Positions 7,389-11,562 of a stretch of DNA of 11,562 bases are shown in pieces. The stretch spans positions 1 through 11,562 of the forward strand of contig CAMFJO010000008.1 of assembly GCA_945956945.1 (NCBI GenBank). Reading direction: 5' to 3'. How positions within the stretch are numbered: the stretch's first letter is position 1; each line of letters begins with the position of its first letter. The stretch is from an uncultured Legionellales bacterium (lineage in GTDB: Bacteria; Pseudomonadota; Gammaproteobacteria; UBA1113). Both the position numbers and the translations under genes were made by a program. The notes beneath the pieces are model-generated. The model was not told the origin of the DNA and made no database searches. It saw only the letters and a program-made list of their open reading frames with translations.

Positions 7389-8900
7389 CTAACCCGCAAC
7401 AACGGCTTCATTGCCTTCAACCTGCATGGATGATGACTGCTGTTTAGGTTCACGGATTAATCTATCCAAGAGGGGCCTTAGCCAGAATAAAATAGCGGCG
7501 ACCACGACACTGGTTATTCCCAGTAGGATGAAAACACGCCCATAAGTCGCATTGGTGGCGAGTGGCGATAAATCACCCGTCGTAGAATAGGTTGCCCATT
7601 TGGAGACAACGCCAGTGATAGCACCGCCCATGCCGGTGCCCATCATCCAGGTGCCCATCATCACACCGCGTAAACGTGGTGGTGCCAATTGTCCTACCAT
7701 GGCATAACCGATGGGGCCGATGAACAATTCACCCAGTCCCTGTAAAGCATACCCTATCGTGATCCAGGTGGCAGAAACATAACCTTCGGCATTGGCAAAA
7801 GCAATTCCTAGCGGGATGACGAGAAGCCCTGCACCCATCAGGAATATGGCGGCACAAAATTGCTGCGTCAATGTGACTCTATAGCCTTTGAGCCTTAAGC
7901 GTTGGAATAAAGCGGCTAAAGGAGGGCCGCCCAGCATGATCATAATAGGATTGATATTAAAAAACCATTGCGGTGGTATCACAAAATTAAATATCTGTCT
8001 GTCTACATTGCGCTCTAAAAATAAGGCAAGACCATTGGGCACCAATAAAGCGATGGTCCAGAAAGTAATGGCGGCAATGCACAGAATGAGGTAAGCACGC
8101 ATTTTTTGTCGACTGACCACATCTTTTTCGGCAAAAGACAATACCAGTAAAAAAGCAAATACCGTCAATGTGCCATAAATCACTAAATTTTGGCTGGTGG
8201 CAGGGTGTTCTACCAGCCGATACAGGGCTAGAAGCAAGGCCAGAATAAGGGTTAAGCCAAAAAGAACACGCGGTATTTTATTCAGGGATGTCTGATAAAC
8301 AGTTTGAATATCCTTCAATTTGGACCAGTTACATGCCACAAGAACAATAGCGATGAGATTGCCTAGGCCGCTTAATAAGAAAAGATCGCGATAATTGCTG
8401 TGCAATTGAAAATAACCCGCAATAATATTGGCGATAAAAAAGCCCAAATTCATGCTGCTGTAATTCCATAGAAAGGCTTTTTCGCGCTGTTTGTCATCGG
8501 GATGGAAAAGCTGCGTCACCATGCAGTTAAGGCAGGTAACATTAAGGCCCGCGCCGGTCAGGAAAAAGGCAATACCGCTATAAAAGCCATGCAGGGTAGG
8601 CGTGGTAATCAAATAACAACCAGTAGCAATCAACACCATACTAATGATAAACAAAGACCTATAACTTAAAAAACGTCCGCCGACATAGCCCCCCAAAAGA
8701 TGCAAGCCATAGTTAAAGGCTAAAAACATGGCAATCAGGCTGGTGGTGAAATGATCGTCCAAATGCAGGCTTTGTGAGCAATATAAGGCCAAAGTGGAGT
8801 AAATAGTGGCAAAACTGATCAATGAAAATAATTGAACAAAGATAAGGGCTTTAGTGGCAGATGGCATTTTTTGAACAGATTTGTCAGCTAAGGTTGTCAT
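7389..8900 (-). CDS. POT/PTR2-family MFS transporter lacking canonical proton-coupling motifs
   Basis: 503 aa, about 12-14 hydrophobic segments from residue 18 to 476, in the inner membrane. The POT family (proton-dependent oligopeptide transporters) is shown by YSSMNLG (147-153, the TM5 FYxxINxG region), INPIMIMLGGPPL (316-328), and YALQGLGELFIGPIGYAMVGQLAPPRLRGVMMGTWMM (384-420), the TM10-11 signature with its conserved Glu391. TM1 lacks ExxERF: aligned residues are Q23-LF-S26-L27-I28. In TM7, FWxxFEQ becomes FWTIALL (280-286), losing the Glu. The MFS loop 2-3 is GGYVGGRFL, with Gly for the usual Asp. Substrate and coupling may therefore differ from di/tripeptide-proton symport, so 'peptide permease' should not be assumed. 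ATG 8898-8900 follows AAGGGA at a rather long 11 nt. It is divergent from gyrB and convergent with glyS, hence monocistronic. An inverted repeat over its -10 suggests a repressor. Confidence 0.85.
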   Translation of the reverse strand: MTTLADKSVQKMPSATKALIFVQLFSLISFATIYSTLALYCSQSLHLDDHFTTSLIAMFLAFNYGLHLLGGYVGGRFLSYRSLFIISMVLIATGCYLITTPTLHGFYSGIAFFLTGAGLNVTCLNCMVTQLFHPDDKQREKAFLWNYSSMNLGFFIANIIAGYFQLHSNYRDLFLLSGLGNLIAIVLVACNWSKLKDIQTVYQTSLNKIPRVLFGLTLILALLLALYRLVEHPATSQNLVIYGTLTVFAFLLVLSFAEKDVVSRQKMRAYLILCIAAITFWTIALLVPNGLALFLERNVDRQIFNFVIPPQWFFNINPIMIMLGGPPLAALFQRLRLKGYRVTLTQQFCAAIFLMGAGLLVIPLGIAFANAEGYVSATWITIGYALQGLGELFIGPIGYAMVGQLAPPRLRGVMMGTWMMGTGMGGAITGVVSKWATYSTTGDLSPLATNATYGRVFILLGITSVVVAAILFWLRPLLDRLIREPKQQSSSMQVEGNEAVVAG

Positions 8901-8924
8901 TGGTTTAAGTTTCCCTTATGTGAT

Positions 8925-8947
8925 TTGTCTAATGTCGTATTAGACAA
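8925..8947. promoter_or_regulatory. Putative operator: 9-bp perfect inverted repeat over the transporter -10
   Basis: TTGTCTAAT-GTCGT-ATTAGACAA: two perfect 9-bp arms separated by 5 bp. The right arm contains the -10 of the transporter promoter, and the predicted start (about 8932) falls within the repeat, so a dimeric repressor bound here would block transcription. Because transcription starts inside it, the full hairpin would not form in the mRNA, which favours an operator over an RNA element. No regulator gene lies beside it. Confidence 0.6.
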
Positions 8948-8967
8948 TAATCGTACTACAATTGCAA
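8939..8967 (-). promoter_or_regulatory. Promoter of the POT-family transporter
   Basis: On the minus strand TTGCAA (-35, 8962-8967, 4 of 6) and TCTAAT (-10, complement of 8939-8944, 5 of 6) are exactly 17 nt apart. The leader to the ATG is about 32 nt and contains AAGGGA. Confidence 0.6.
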
Positions 8968-9007
8968 GCCGTTTTTTAGGATGAACACTAACTAGAGTTG
9001 CTTAAAT

Positions 9008-9023
9008 TGTGGTATAATCCACA
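9008..9023 (+). promoter_or_regulatory. gyrB promoter, extended -10 within a short dyad
   Basis: TGG-TATAAT (9010-9018) is a perfect -10 with a TGn extension. No good -35 is seen at 17 nt. TGTGG and CCACA flank the -10 as 5-bp inverted arms, which may be a regulator site or chance. The leader from about 9025 ends with GAGG 6 nt before the gyrB ATG. That GAGG sits inside a three-codon frame (ATG AGG TCC TAA, 9061-9072) that abuts the start codon. Confidence 0.55.
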
Positions 9024-9072
9024 TCTTGTAGCCGATGGGCAGTTACGATTTTTGAAATAAATGAGGTCCTAA

Positions 9073-11490
<2,418 letters not shown>

Positions 11491-11510
11491 TATGTCACTT
11501 GAAAATGCGA

Positions 11511-11532
11511 AGTAGCTAGTATACTAGCTACT
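11511..11532. repeat. 22-bp perfect palindrome after gyrB
   Basis: AGTAGCTAGTA is followed directly by its own reverse complement, with no spacer, 21 nt past the gyrB stop. It contains two CTAG tetramers. As RNA it would make a stem of about 9 bp with a 4-nt loop, but no T-run follows, so it is not a standard terminator. It may be a rho-independent-like mRNA end, a protein site or part of a repeat element. Confidence 0.7.
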
Positions 11533-11542
11533 CCCTGTGGGC

Positions 11543-11562
11543 CGTCATTGCGAGCTTTCGCT
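11543..11562 (+). repeat. Start of a probable dispersed intergenic repeat, cut by the window edge
   Basis: CGTCATTGCGAG followed by CTTTCGCT. From memory, CGTCATTGCGAG begins short palindromic intergenic repeats in many bacterial genomes. Only 20 nt are visible and there is no second copy in this window, so the call rests on recognition alone. Confidence 0.35.

Overview
The window looks like a moderately AT-rich gammaproteobacterial chromosome, plausibly a host-associated Legionellales/Coxiella-like lineage. DksA (151 aa), the two-subunit GlyQ/GlyS glycyl-tRNA synthetase and the long GyrB (805 aa, E. coli-type insertion in the TOPRIM half) are all of gammaproteobacterial type. The order assignment is inference from gene style and composition; no rRNA or species marker is present.

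Layout: (1) About 1-1790 is visibly more AT-rich than the rest (roughly 30% GC by eye against low to mid 40s). It carries a secreted trypsin-like serine protease (322-1455, minus) and, just past its stop, a 93-codon stop-free frame without an ATG (probable gene remnant, minus). (2) A small secreted Cys-rich protein (1793-2089, minus) lies between this segment and the 3' end of a tRNA-Phe(GAA) gene (2185-2260, minus). That is the usual arrangement for an accessory segment next to a tRNA. (3) A mostly non-coding stretch (2261-2687) holds the tRNA promoter, an orphan plus-strand terminator-like hairpin and the dksA leader. (4) A tight plus-strand operon, dksA - fatty-acid desaturase - glyQ - glyS (2688-7310), has gaps of 3 and 2 nt and an 11-nt overlap. 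(5) A convergent POT/PTR2-type MFS transporter (7389-8900, minus) is separated from glyS by a hairpin whose pairing favours the minus strand. (6) A divergent promoter region (8901-9072) carries a 9-bp inverted repeat over the transporter -10. (7) gyrB (9073-11490, plus) follows, and then a 22-bp perfect palindrome and the beginning of a probable dispersed repeat at the window edge.

Functionally, the operon puts a stringent-response regulator (DksA), membrane-lipid desaturation and glycine charging under one transcript, so starvation response, membrane fluidity and translation capacity could be coordinated. The transporter is the most divergent core-looking gene: it keeps POT signatures in the TM5 and TM10 regions but has lost the canonical TM1 ExxERF motif and the TM7 acidic residue. 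The left AT-rich end (secreted protease, secreted Cys-rich peptide, gene remnant) is the accessory part of the window. I see no CRISPR array, no transposase gene and no rRNA.
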